A DNA stretch of 64,000 nt from contig CP136534.1 in assembly GCA_051016205.1 (NCBI GenBank), forward strand, positions 2,294,001 to 2,358,000. The letters run 5' to 3'. The translations under genes and the position numbers were made by a program. The notes under the pieces were generated by a model. It was not told where the DNA came from, did not search any database, and saw only the letters and a program-made list of their open reading frames with translations. This stretch comes from Acuticoccus sp051016205 (lineage in GTDB: Bacteria > Pseudomonadota > Alphaproteobacteria > Rhizobiales > Amorphaceae). Numbering within the stretch: the stretch's first letter is position 1; every line of letters starts with the position of its first letter. Shown here one piece after another: positions 43,536-52,457 of the stretch.

Positions 43536-44028
43536 TCAGTCTGTCGCGAGTGAGGGCGTTAGCGCAGTCCAGTTCCACGGTAGCAACTCTGGAAGCCTCC
43601 CCTGCGGCGTTGCTGCGATCCGTGCCAACACGTCGGTGAGCCAGGCCTGAGGGTCGACGTCGTTGAGCTTAGCCGTCGTGATGAGCGTCGTCATGGAAGC
43701 GGCCCGGTTTGCGCGAGGGTCGCTTACGCGCGAATGAGGGGGCCGACTGCGTTTGCCTTGCCGCCTGTTCGGCCGCGAGCTCATCCTCGCTCGCGCTCGT
43801 CTCGAGATCTTCGAGCTGCAACTCCATCTGCTCGAGCAACCGAGCCTTGCGCTCCGAGCGGTTGCCGTAGAGCTCGCGCTTGAGCCTCTCGATCTGGAGC
43901 TTGAGATGCGTCACGAGCGCGGCCTCGTCGGACCGCGCCGCTTCGGCGGCAAGACGGCGCGCCCGTTCCGCACGGATCATTGCGTGGGCAGAGGCGAGGT
44001 CTTCGGGAAGCGAATCAGCCGTGTTCAC
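43536..44028 (-). pseudogene. IS66 TnpC, internal deletion
   Basis: N-terminal coiled coil from ATG 44028 (LVTHLKLQIERLKRELYGNR then SERKARLLEQMELQLEDLET, the IS66 leucine-zipper/zinc-finger head) is joined near 43700 to the TnpC tail in another frame: RAASMTTLITTAKLNDVDPQ then AWLTDVLARIAATPQGRLPE LLPWNW. The DDE core, more than 300 residues, is missing. Forms an internally deleted IS66 with tnpB and tnpA. Confidence 0.85.
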
Positions 44029-44074
44029 GACACGAGCGAATCACGGCGATGGCTCGTCGCCAAGGGCAAAACCG

Positions 44075-44422
44075 TCAGCCAACCGATGTCGGGCGCCAGG
44101 TCTCCTGCGGATGACGCCAGTCGATCCCTTCGAGCAGGTAGCGGAGCTGTGCCGAGGAGATCATCACCACGCCATCAGCCGGCGACGGCCACAAGAAACG
44201 GCCCCGCTCGAGCCGCTTGGTGAACAGGCACGCGCCTCGGCCGTCATGCCAGGTCACCTTCAGAAGGTCGCCTCTGCGGCCGCGAAAACAGAACAGGTGG
44301 CCGCTCAACGGGTCGCGCGTGAGGATCTCTTGGACCAGTGGCGACAGGCCGGGAAATCCCTTCCTCATGTCGGTGTGGCCAGCCGCGAGCCAAACGCGCA
44401 CACCGCTCGGAACCGGGATCAT
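44075..44422 (-). CDS. tnpB: IS66 TnpB (Orf2)
   Basis: 115 residues, full length for IS66 TnpB: MIPVPSGVRVWLAAGHTDMR, KGFPGLSPLVQEILTRDPLS, GHLFCFRGRRGDLLKVTWHD and GACLFTKRLERGRFLWPSPA. Its start overlaps the tnpA stop by four bases. It is required with TnpA and TnpC for transposition, but TnpC is deleted here, so the element can move only if helped. Confidence 0.92.
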   Translation of the reverse strand: MIPVPSGVRVWLAAGHTDMRKGFPGLSPLVQEILTRDPLSGHLFCFRGRRGDLLKVTWHDGRGACLFTKRLERGRFLWPSPADGVVMISSAQLRYLLEGIDWRHPQETWRPTSVG

Positions 44423-44808
44423 AAGAGCGTCTCGAGCGCCCTCACGATCCGAATCAGCGCGTCCACGTCGACGTCGGGCTCAATGACGATCCGGCGACCG
44501 TTGGCGGTCACCATTTCCATGCGCCCGCCCGCCAACGCGGGGGCGTCATGCGGTGCCGGCTCCGGCACAACCGTCGCCGGCACGAAGCCTCCCAGCGGAC
44601 CCTGGCCAAGGCGGCCTTCGCGATACGCCCTGCGCCAGGCGAACAGCAGCGGGTTGGAGATCCCATGCCGAAGTGCCCTCGCAGAGGCCACCCTCGGCGC
44701 CGAGAAGCTCTCTTCGACGATCCGCAGCTTCTCCTCGGCGGACCACCGACGTCAACGGCCTGTATCGACGATCTCGAGGCGACTGACGTGATGACTGACG
44801 CCCTTTTG
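44419..44808 (-). pseudogene. IS66 TnpA (Orf1), 5'-truncated with a stop
   Basis: The frame gives HHVSRLEIVDTGR, then TGA near 44750, then RRWSAEEKLRIVEESFSAPR, VASARALRHGISNPLLFAWR and RIVIEPDVDVDALIRIVRAL, the complete HTH protein TnpA apart from the stop. Relatives read GRRRRWSAEEK, so one codon has become TGA. The 5' end is cut near 44808, where the IS110 element abuts. Confidence 0.8.
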
Positions 44809-44812
44809 TGTG

Positions 44813-45892
44813 TCAAGCGGCGGTTTGGGCCTGGTTGATCGCCCGATAGCGATCGCGGATCAGGTTGAAGACGTCGCGGGCGATGAAGCGTTTGAGGCAG
44901 CGAATGGCTTCGAGTTTCGATCGGCCGTCCGCAATGCGCCGCGCCACGTATTGTTGCGTTCGCTTGTCGCATCGCAGACGGCCGATGGCAATGATGTGAA
45001 GCGCGCTGTTGGCGGCCCGATCCCCGCCGCGATTGAGGCGATGGCGATTGGTCTTGCCTGAAGAGGCGGGGATCGGACTGACACCGCAAAGGGCGGCGAA
45101 GCTGGCTTCCGATCGAAGTCGCTCGGGATTATCGCCGGCGGTGATCAGGAGCTGCGCCGCCGACCCGTAACCGATGGAGTTGCGCGCCACGAGGTCCGGT
45201 GCGAGTTCGTCGACGATGGCCTTGATCATCGCATCGAGGTCGGCGATTTCGTCGTGAAGTTCCAGATGTCGGCGCGCCAGGGACGTCAATGCGATGCGGT
45301 AGGCGGTCTCCATCTCGCGGTATCCGCTCATGTCCGGCCGCCAAGCGGCCAGCGTCCGGATCAATCGCATACGGGTCATGTCCCTGAGGCTGTCACGCAG
45401 ACGATCCGGGGCCGAGATGATGGTATTGCCAATCATTTGCAGCGCAATTCGCCGCGCCTAGACGGCGGTTTTGCGGCAGGCCTTGAGCACGCGCAGAGCT
45501 TCAATTATCCCGTCTCTGGTCTTCGGCGTGACGGTACGTTGGCCAGCCAAAGCCGCCTGCGCCGCCGCTTCGGCATCGAGATGATCTGTCTTGCCGCGCA
45601 TGCGACGTGACTTGCGATCCGGGGCCGTGACCTCGAGGACGTCGACGCCCGCCGTATTCAAGTAGCGGAGCAGTCCGGTGCCATAGGTTCCCGTCGCTTC
45701 GACGCCGATCCGCTGCACCATGCCGAAGGAGCGCATCCCCTCCAGCATCAGACGATATCTCTGCCGGGTGGTCGCAAAGCTCTCACTTGCCAAGAGCCTG
45801 CCGCGCGTATCAACAACGGCGGCAACATGGAGGTCCTTGTGGGTATCGACGCCACCCACGATGTGGCGCTCTTCGTTCTCTGGCTGGTCCAT
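44813..45892 (-). pseudogene. IS110-family transposase with an in-frame TAG
   Basis: ATG 45892 starts MDQPENEERHIVGGVDTHKD with the first catalytic Asp, followed by RIGVEATGTYGTGLLRYL (Glu) and MRGKTDHLDAEAAAQAAL (Asp pair). TAG at 45458-45460 follows LKACRKTAV, and the same frame goes on ARRIALQMIGNTIISAPDRL, ASFAALCGVSPIPASSGKTN and ARRIADGRSKLEAIRCLKRF to 44813. Relatives have Gln at the stop (CAG to TAG). Otherwise complete. The non-coding region upstream holds a candidate bridge RNA. Confidence 0.85.
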
Positions 45893-45929
45893 CCCGATCC
45901 CTTCGCGCTAGCAGCGCTCTTTTGCTCCG

Positions 45930-46160
45930 CTTCGACCGGATGCGAGGACAGGACAGTCACGAGACCAGTGTGGTCAAGCCCTTATCGGGTCACATGCATC
46001 GGCGAGGCGAAGCCTCACCGTAGGGCGTTCCCGGGCGGTCGACAGGTCCGGGGAAAGACACGGCTGTCGATCAGAGTGTGGATCAGACCACACCAGGACG
46101 CCCTACGGCGCCAGCCTACCAAACGGTCGATCTGTGTTCGGGTCACACCGCCCGGGAACT
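45930..46160 (-). ncRNA. Candidate IS110 bridge RNA region
   Basis: The non-coding DNA upstream of the IS110 transposase folds well on the minus strand. An 11-bp stem (46098-46108 with 46018-46028) encloses two stem-loops: GTGTGG/CCACAC at 46076-46093 and CGACAG/CTGTCG at 46040-46069. A further hairpin (GTGAGGC-GCCTCGC type) lies at about 46002-46018. A GTTCCCGGGCGGT arm at 46027-46039 is complementary to ACCGCCCGGGAAC at about 46147-46159, a competing pairing. IS110 elements of this arrangement express a bridge RNA from exactly this place with two internal guide loops. The exact ends and the guide sequences are not determined. Confidence 0.4.
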
Positions 46161-46176
46161 GGCGATCATTCTTTGA

Positions 46177-46437
46177 CTATCGGTGTTCATGATCGTCGGC
46201 GGATCGAAGCGCTTCAGCGCCTCGTCTAGGGCCACCACGCAGGTGCCATGTCATCTGCCGTACGCCGTAAAACGGCGTCTCAAGAAACGGCTCGTCGATG
46301 CGGCGCATCAGCGCCAGGGTCTCGGCCGTCTCGCCGCGAGGCGCGTGGGTGAAGGTCGACCTCGGGATCGACAAGAGCCGGCACTGCGCCGTGACCGACA
46401 GCGCGGGATGGTCCTTCTCCACCATCGCCCGCCTCAT
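46177..46437 (-). pseudogene. IS3-family OrfB, N-terminal fragment
   Basis: ATG 46437 gives MRRAMVEKDHPALSVTAQCR, LLSIPRSTFTHAPRGETAET, LALMRRIDEPFLETPFYGVR QMTWHLR, the standard HTH_21 start of IS3 OrfB. The frame then breaks; a few later residues (EALKRFDPPTIMNTD) appear in another frame at about 46190-46235. The integrase core is deleted. Confidence 0.8.
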
Positions 46438-46744
46438 GTTCCGCCCGCCCCTTGGTTATTCGCGGCTCGAGCTTTCGCGACAAAAAATCGGTCGCCACCG
46501 TCAACGCGCCGATCTTCGCGTGGAGCTCGCGCACCTTCTCCACGTCCACTTCCGGCGCGCTCCCCTTCCGGCCACGCTCGATGACATCTGACGCGCCTTC
46601 CAGCAGTTGCCGTTTCCATTGATGGACCATCCTCGGGTGGACGCCGAACCTGGCCGATAGCTCGGCGACTGTCTCTTCGCCCTTTACGGCCTCAAGCGCC
46701 ACCTTCGCCTTGAACGCCGGCTTGTGCTGCTTGCGTGTCGTCAT
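46283..46744 (-). CDS. IS3-family transposase OrfA (of a truncated element)
   Basis: From ATG 46744, MTTRKQHKPAFKAKVALEAV, KGEETVAELSARFGVHPRMV, HQWKRQLLEGASDVIERGRK then a coiled-coil VDVEKVRELHAKIGALTVAT DFLSRKLE: a normal OrfA head. The frame runs on past the usual end into OrfB in the wrong register. With OrfB truncated the element is dead, though OrfA could still be made. Different IS3 subgroup from the element at 2412. Confidence 0.75.
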
Positions 46745-46953
46745 TCGCTGATCTCCTTCTTCGAAGACCAGCACGACCCTCCCGTCGCTTACGACGCCGT
46801 CCGATCTTCGGGGAGCACCTCACACTCCATTGAGCGCATGCTCAACCTCTTAAAGACTTCCGTCGCATTGCCACACGCCACGACTGTCTCGCCAGAATTT
46901 TCCTGGCTACCGTCTGCCTCGCCGTAACAAATAGCCGATCATGCGTCTCGACC

Positions 46954-47397
46954 TTATTTCTTTCGCTGCATTACCGAATACCCGGCGGCCGCGTACGGGC
47001 CGCTTTCGAGATAGCGCAACACAAACTCTCCAGAATCAACGATTTCGCCGAACCAGTAGCCCCTATCGGGCGTGTCTGCCAGAGCAAATTCTTTTCCATC
47101 TCGCGAAAAAACGCCGATGAATGCCTCGTCAGCCTGGTTTGTCGATACCTCACCATCGTCAAGAACGGTACCTTCTGGATGCCGCCAACGATAAACACCT
47201 CGGAAGACTGGGCCTTCTTGCATTTCTATAATCACTTCTCCTTGCGGCATTTCGGTCAGTGAGAGTACTTTTCCCTCGTGGGTAATGACCTGACCACTGA
47301 CGATTTCCCAAGTTCCCGTTATGTCGGGAAGCGCGTCCTGCGCAACGACTGGAATAGATGTAAGCGCAAGCAGCACAAAGCTGACCATGGATCGCAT
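46954..47397 (-). CDS. Secreted or periplasmic hypothetical protein
   Basis: 147 residues with a signal peptide (MRSMVSFVLLALTSIPVVAQ, cleavage near 19-20). The mature part is rich in beta-strand patterns: LPDITGTWEIVSGQVITHEG, GEVIIEMQEGPVFRGVYRWR and RGYWFGEIVDSGEFVLRYLE. GTWE near the mature start and repeated Gly-aromatic turns suggest a lipocalin-like or similar beta-barrel ligand-binding fold, but I cannot name a family. Stand-alone gene; codon use looks less GC-biased than its neighbours, which hints at transfer. Confidence 0.65.
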   Translation of the reverse strand: MRSMVSFVLLALTSIPVVAQDALPDITGTWEIVSGQVITHEGKVLSLTEMPQGEVIIEMQEGPVFRGVYRWRHPEGTVLDDGEVSTNQADEAFIGVFSRDGKEFALADTPDRGYWFGEIVDSGEFVLRYLESGPYAAAGYSVMQRKK

Positions 47398-48448
47398 GGT
47401 GGTCTACCCCCGTTGGATGATTTTACTCTCACTGCTTGCTGGAGTGTACTCACCCGCGCTGTTTTGTCACCGTCATTTGGCGACCCATGCTCGCCAGGTC
47501 ACAAGACGCGCCAAGGCCAAACCGGTCTGCACAGGAAACTCAAGAGGCCGGTTTGTCTTGGTGACGCCGCCATGCGTGGCAGTGTGCAATGTTCCCGCAA
47601 ATCTGTGCCATGAGGTGCCAGACTCTTCCTTGGTATTGCAGTGTCCCCGAAGCTTAGGCCAGCGGATGCTGGAAACTCCGGGTTCCTTCACGGCGGCGGG
47701 CAGGAAGCGCCGCGGTCTTGGTGAGCGATATCGGGACCTAGGTGTTTGATCCCGGGCTTTGATGGTGCAGTCTTTTCGCGGGAATGGAAGAATGCGCTGT
47801 GGGCTGGGAGCGTTTTGTGAAATGCGTATTGGCACGCAACTCTTACAAAAGCGCCCGACCCGAGGGAAGCGCCGAACATTTTTGAGTCCCGTTTGATCGG
47901 TCCTTTCGTCATCCAGATACCTCAAATCCATGGTGTCGGCGTTAAAGGCGCGAAACGCGCGAAACGCGTCCCTTAGATCGTCCCCATGATCATGAGAATC
48001 GAAGCCCACGGATCTTAAGTTTTTCGACTTTGGCTGGAACAGAATGAAGGCTCCCTCGCACTCGAAGAATGAACTGCGCGGTTCCCCGCGTTCTGCGTGT
48101 CATGATCGTGGCGAGGTGGATGGAGCCCCCGAGTTCCAGACCAACCAAATGGGTTGTCCGGTCGTGGAGACAGAAGTGCCGATTCTCCGCCTCAAGCCGA
48201 CAGGCAACAGTGACGAAGTCCGGCTCGGCTACTTGTCACACCACCGTAAATGGCAAAACGTCGACGACATGGGCGGCGTCGTCATGCCTCTCGACGACGC
48301 CCCCGACTTCATCGCCAACGAGAACAACTTCTGGACCTGGGCCTGACCCAGAAATCGTACAAAGTCGAGCTTAGAGCCCAACTCGAGACTCATGATCAGC
48401 GGGCGATCCGGCTTTGATGTCAGCCGCGCAGATCCAGCGGGCGCATTA
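47398..48448. other. Mostly unassigned stretch with an IS3-end-like segment
   Basis: About 1 kb. Around 47515-47570 a segment reads, on the minus strand, AAGACAAACCGGCCTCTTGA and continues similarly to the right end of the IS3 element at 3700-3732 (AAGACAAATCGGCCTCCGGG), so it is probably an IS3 terminus remnant. A plus-strand frame ending at 48346 (LGYLSHHRKWQNVDDMGG ... NENNFWTWA) looks like the tail of a protein I cannot identify. Nothing else recognised. Confidence 0.45.
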
Positions 48449-49969
48449 CTACTCGTCAGTCGTCAGGCACGGGTCGGGCACGGCCTCGCTTGGGACCCAT
48501 GCCACTCCGTCCGCGCCGCGCGGGGACATGTGCCAGCCGGAGGGTAAAACCCGGGTGTCAGCGGAACGGGTCCATACGACGAACCCGTTTTCGCTACGCG
48601 AGCGCACGATCCCGTTGACGTCGACCCCATCGATTCCAGGCAGGCTGAAGGAATAGCGGCACGGTGAGCTGCCGCTGAGACCTGCCTTGTCCGGCGCAAC
48701 GCCGCCATGGCCGACGATGACGATCTGCGGCCACACCTCGGTATGGGTGACGGTGGCAGGGTTGACGCTTTGTGCGAACACAACGGTCTGGAACAGGTGC
48801 TGATGCCCCATCAGCAACGTGCTTGGCCGGCAACGGCTAGAAAGCGGGCGGGCTTCATGGCAGAGCGGCTCGCTACGAGTTTTGATGGCGTCGTCGAGCG
48901 CGGCGGCGATTCGTGGATCCCCGACATTGGTCACCGTCTCGCCGTCAGAACCTGCGTAACGCAGGAGGTTTGCAGGCGGAATGTGCGTCACCCACCAGGT
49001 GCTTGCCGTGCTGGCATCAAGCGCAGCGCCAAACTCTGCCGCAAGTTCGGGGGAGTAGCGGTTGGACGTGTCGACCATCACGAAGCGGTGGGTGAGCACG
49101 GGCTCATCCTGGGGAGCAACATCAAAGTAGAAGGTGGCGTTGCCATCAGAGCCGCAGGCGTTCTGCCCTGACGGGCCGAAGAGATAAGTGTAGCCGGTTC
49201 CGTACCAGCCGTCGCCACATTGCTCGTGATTGCCGCGCGCGAGCGCCCAGGGTGCACCAGCGAGGAGGCCCCTTGCCGGCGCGAGAAAGTCTTGCAGCCA
49301 GTACGCCCAGGTGTCCGGCGACGTTCCTTCCTCAAAATAGCGATAGTCGCCCACATGAATGACAAGGTCCGGGGCGAAAGACAGGGCCGATGCGGCGATC
49401 TCGCCGAGTCTCCAATCGCGCGCGCAGTCTTGTCGGGTGCCACCGCGACAGCCGCTGTCACCCAGCGTCACAAGGCGCAGCGCCGGATCACCGTTGTGAT
49501 CCTTGTGGCGCCGGCCGAGGCTGTGCGGGCCAGGGACGGCCGCATCGACGCCGGTTGGTCCTTGCCCATCGAAGATCTCCACCGCAGGTGCGCTGGCGTC
49601 GCCGCCCCTTGGGATTATCCGGACCGTGGTCCATTCCGCGTCCAGCGGCACGGCGCAGAGCGTGACTGGGAAGCGCGTCGGGTCCGGGTTGGCGCGCCGG
49701 GCGCCGGTAGGGGCGATGCCGGCGCCCTCCTCGGTCACATAGGCAACATCATAGGCTGCGCACCCCTCGCCGCCATTCCCATTGATGACGTAGCGCAGCT
49801 CGACTGCCGGCTCCGCGCCTTGCCCCTTCGCCTGCCCCACGATTTGCGACCAGGCCGCCACCACTGTGCCCACGGGTGCTGGCGGCGGTGGGGAAACGAA
49901 TTCGACGGCGCATGCGCTGCCTCCGGCGAGACACGCGAGCGCTGCCGAAACAAGGACTGCTGTGCGCAT
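48449..49969 (-). CDS. Secreted metallophosphoesterase
   Basis: 506 residues from ATG 49969 with a signal peptide (VLVSAALACLAGGSACA; a lipobox-like GGSAC is possible). Calcineurin-like phosphoesterase motifs in order: LRLVTLGDSGCRGG (GDxG replaces GDxH), LVIHVGDYRYFEEG (GDxxY), WALARGNHEQCGDGW (GNHE), WWVTHIPPANLLRY (H) and LLMGHQHLFQTV (GHxH), followed by IVIVGHGGV. An N-terminal beta-sandwich of about 150 residues precedes the catalytic domain, as in purple-acid-phosphatase-like enzymes. It would hydrolyse phosphate esters outside the cytoplasm with two metals. Stand-alone gene between IS debris. Confidence 0.88.
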   Translation of the reverse strand: MRTAVLVSAALACLAGGSACAVEFVSPPPPAPVGTVVAAWSQIVGQAKGQGAEPAVELRYVINGNGGEGCAAYDVAYVTEEGAGIAPTGARRANPDPTRFPVTLCAVPLDAEWTTVRIIPRGGDASAPAVEIFDGQGPTGVDAAVPGPHSLGRRHKDHNGDPALRLVTLGDSGCRGGTRQDCARDWRLGEIAASALSFAPDLVIHVGDYRYFEEGTSPDTWAYWLQDFLAPARGLLAGAPWALARGNHEQCGDGWYGTGYTYLFGPSGQNACGSDGNATFYFDVAPQDEPVLTHRFVMVDTSNRYSPELAAEFGAALDASTASTWWVTHIPPANLLRYAGSDGETVTNVGDPRIAAALDDAIKTRSEPLCHEARPLSSRCRPSTLLMGHQHLFQTVVFAQSVNPATVTHTEVWPQIVIVGHGGVAPDKAGLSGSSPCRYSFSLPGIDGVDVNGIVRSRSENGFVVWTRSADTRVLPSGWHMSPRGADGVAWVPSEAVPDPCLTTDE

Positions 49970-50066
49970 GGCATGCCCCCAGTGTTGGCTATCGCCGGTA
50001 GCAGTGCGCGCTTCCACACTAACGTCAACCCCTGGCGCGGCACCATCTGACCATGGGTGGATTATG

Positions 50067-50189
50067 CTACATCGTAGAGCAGCACGAAGCGGATCTTCTG
50101 TCCGGCCGAAAGTCCTTGCGCGTGCGCTGGCGAATGTCCTTGACGACACGATCAGGCGACGGCTTGGGCGTACCGTGTTTCGGTCTCAT
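50067..50189 (-). pseudogene. IS3-family OrfA, N-terminal fragment
   Basis: ATG 50189 gives MRPKHGTPKPSPDRVVKDIR then QRTRKD, the start of a common alphaproteobacterial IS3 OrfA (KPSxEQVVRDIRRxTRK). A frame change then gives AGQKIRFVLLYDVA, similar to AEEKIRIVLEGLRG, before homology ends. Remnant upstream of and divergent from the DUF2924 gene. Confidence 0.6.
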
Positions 50190-50287
50190 ATTGCCTCCTT
50201 GGCAGTTACGATGGAGATTGGCGGCTGGGACATGGAGCTCTTGGCGGCCGAACTCGACGCCCTCATCGATCTTGATGTCCCGGTGGA

Positions 50288-50716
50288 ATGTGTTGGCTTG
50301 CCGCCCTGTCCCGCGAGGCGCTGCAGGCGCGTTGGGAGGCGATCTACAAAGCGCCGCCCCCACAAGGTCTGCACCGCGGTCTGCTTGAACGGGCCATCGC
50401 CTGGCATGAGCAAGCGGCAAGGGACGGCGGGTTGCCGTTGTGGGTTCAACGACAGCTTGCTGCCACGGGCGCCACCGGTGGCCTCGCACGGCGCAAAGGC
50501 GGTGCCGCAAGAGCGTGCAGCAGGCCGACGGCGGGAACGCGGCTTGTGCGAGAATGGGGCGGCCGCACCCACTTTGTCGAGGTGACGTCCGACGCCTTCG
50601 TGTGGAAAGGCAAACGGTACGGATCGCTCTCTGCCGTCGCAAAAGCAATAACCGGCGCACGGTGGTCAGGGCCACGCTTCTTCGGTTTGGATCGGGCCGG
50701 TGGCGACCGTCGCTGA
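50288..50716 (+). CDS. DUF2924 protein
   Basis: 142 residues from ATG 50288. DUF2924 hallmarks: LSREALQARWEAIYKAPPPQ, LLERAIAWHEQAARDGGLPL and the C-terminal GTRLVREWGGRTHFVEVTSD, AFVWKGKRYGSLSAVAKAIT then GARWSGPRFFGL. These small proteins are almost always encoded directly before a large serine recombinase in alphaproteobacteria, and their role is unknown. A second frame at 50211-50290 (MELLAAELDALIDLDVPVE) resembles the usual N-terminus, so a small deletion may have shortened the protein, with 50288 now serving as start. Overlaps the recombinase gene by 17 bp. Confidence 0.85.
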   Translation: MCWLAALSREALQARWEAIYKAPPPQGLHRGLLERAIAWHEQAARDGGLPLWVQRQLAATGATGGLARRKGGAARACSRPTAGTRLVREWGGRTHFVEVTSDAFVWKGKRYGSLSAVAKAITGARWSGPRFFGLDRAGGDRR

Positions 50717-52457
50717 GCGGCGAGCGGCCCGGTCACGCCAAAGGCAGCGGTGCGCCATTTACACCCGCAAGAGCACCGATGAAGGACTGGATCAGGCCTT
50801 CAACAGCTTGGATGCCCAAAGGGAGGCGTGCGCAGCCTATATTGCCTCCCAGGCGGGGGAGGCGTGGTTCGCCCTTCCCGCCCGTTACGATGATGGCGGC
50901 TTCTCAGGCGGGAGCATGGAGCGACCTGCACTTGGGCGCCTGTTGGCAGACGTTGAGGCCGGCCTTGTGGACATCGTCGTGGTCTACAAGGTTGACCGCC
51001 TGACCCGTTCGCTGGCCGACTTTGCCAAGATCGTCGAGCGGTTCGAAGCCCATGGCGTGGCGTTCGTGTCGGTGACACAGGCCTTCAACACCACATCGTC
51101 CATGGGCCGGCTCACCCTCAACGTCCTCCTGTCCTTCGCCCAGTTCGAGCGGGAGGTGACGGCCGAGCGCATTCGCGACAAGATTGCCGCCTCCAAGGCC
51201 AAGGGGATGTGGATGGGCGGGATGCCGCCACTTGGCCACGATGCCTTGGACAAACGCCTTGTTGTCAATGAGGCAGAGGCCGACACGGTGCGCACTGTGT
51301 TCGCCCTCTATCTTGAGGCCGGTTCCCTGCGGACCTTGAAGGCTTGGGCCGATGCAAGAGGCATTGTCACAAAGCGTCGGCAGCACATCGGTGTGGAACG
51401 GGGCGGGCTGCCCTTCTCCGTGGGCCATTTGCGGCAGCTCCTCACCAATCCCCTGTATGTGGGCAAGGTGCGACACAAGGGCGAACTCTACGACGGTCAA
51501 CATGAGGCTGTCGTGCCTCAAGCCCTGTTCGGTTCGGTGCAAACGGCACTGCGACAGGCGGCGCCATCGCGGCGGATGGGCACCAACACGCCATCGCCCC
51601 ATCGCTTGACGGGCCTCATCTTCGACGACACAGGCGACCGCCTGTCACCGGCAGACACCAGAAAGAAGGGTGTGCGCTACCACTACTATGTGTCGCGCAG
51701 ACTGGTGCAACAGACCAGGTCCACCCAAGGCGATGGATGGCGCTTGCCTGCAAAGATGCTTGACGACACCGTGGCGAAGGAGATGGCGCGCTGGCTCAGG
51801 GATCCACGCAACCTCTTCCTGTGTGTCCATGATGACGACGATGCTGGACGGATCGAGGCGGTCGCAAGGGCGGCGAGAGCCCTCGCCGATCAGATGGAGG
51901 GGCGTTCAGTTGCCGATACCGGAGTGCTCAAACGTATCATCCACCGCGTGGTTGTTTCAGCCGAGCAATTGACCATCACCGTGGGTCGGGATCTGCTCCG
52001 ACGCATGCTATCCGATACATCGGATCGGCCTTCGGCGATCGGCTCTGTTCCGCCAGCCGCAGAACTGGAGGGGCACGACACCGTCGCGATCACTGTGCCA
52101 TGGTCCATCAAGCGTCGCGGCTGTGAACGCAAGTTCGTTATCAGCGCCGACGAGGATCGTGCAGCAAACCCTGACCCACACCTCGTTGAGCTGATCACCA
52201 CGGCACACCGTGCTCTGGCACTTCTCACCAATGGCACCGCCGTGACTGTCGATGCGGCTGCGAAAACCCTCGGCGCCGACAAAGATCGCATCAGCCGCAG
52301 TCTCCGTCTGGCCTTCCTGGCCCCGGACATCACGGCCGCGATCTTGTCCGGTCGACAGCCTGAGGATCTCACTGCGCGAACACTTTTTAGGATCAAGACA
52401 CTGCCGAATGGGTGGGCTGCGCAGCGACGCCTTCTGGGCTTCCCACCATCACGCTGA
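50700..52457 (+). CDS. Large serine recombinase
   Basis: 585 residues from GTG 50700. Resolvase domain at about 17-160: RCAIYTRKSTDEGLDQAFNS (catalytic Ser 25), LDAQREACAAYIASQAGEAW, VVYKVDRLTRSLADFAKIVE, RLTLNVLLSFAQFEREVTAE RIRDKI. The Recombinase domain follows (GGMPPLGHDALDKRLVVNEA ... LTNPLYVGKVRHKG). No clear cysteine zinc ribbon is seen. The C-terminus is long. Such enzymes integrate or excise mobile DNA without a second site-specific factor. It forms a module with DUF2924. No phage structural genes nearby, so it may be a stand-alone mobile element or an integrative-element relic. Confidence 0.92.
   Translation: MATVAERRAARSRQRQRCAIYTRKSTDEGLDQAFNSLDAQREACAAYIASQAGEAWFALPARYDDGGFSGGSMERPALGRLLADVEAGLVDIVVVYKVDRLTRSLADFAKIVERFEAHGVAFVSVTQAFNTTSSMGRLTLNVLLSFAQFEREVTAERIRDKIAASKAKGMWMGGMPPLGHDALDKRLVVNEAEADTVRTVFALYLEAGSLRTLKAWADARGIVTKRRQHIGVERGGLPFSVGHLRQLLTNPLYVGKVRHKGELYDGQHEAVVPQALFGSVQTALRQAAPSRRMGTNTPSPHRLTGLIFDDTGDRLSPADTRKKGVRYHYYVSRRLVQQTRSTQGDGWRLPAKMLDDTVAKEMARWLRDPRNLFLCVHDDDDAGRIEAVARAARALADQMEGRSVADTGVLKRIIHRVVVSAEQLTITVGRDLLRRMLSDTSDRPSAIGSVPPAAELEGHDTVAITVPWSIKRRGCERKFVISADEDRAANPDPHLVELITTAHRALALLTNGTAVTVDAAAKTLGADKDRISRSLRLAFLAPDITAAILSGRQPEDLTARTLFRIKTLPNGWAAQRRLLGFPPSR

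Noticed and set aside
4625..45892. Stop-codon recoding, because several genes (ParB-like, LysR, IS66 TnpA, IS110) carry single in-frame stops
   Set aside because: The stops are TAA, TAA, TGA and TAG, the affected genes are mostly mobile or dispensable, and the intact genes use all three stops as normal ends. Ordinary nonsense decay explains them.
48044..48346. Frame ending NENNFWTWA as a complete gene
   Set aside because: Only the last 60 or so residues look like protein and I cannot identify them; noted in the stretch entry instead.
50700..52457. Prophage integrase
   Set aside because: No capsid, portal, terminase or lysis genes lie within reach on either side.
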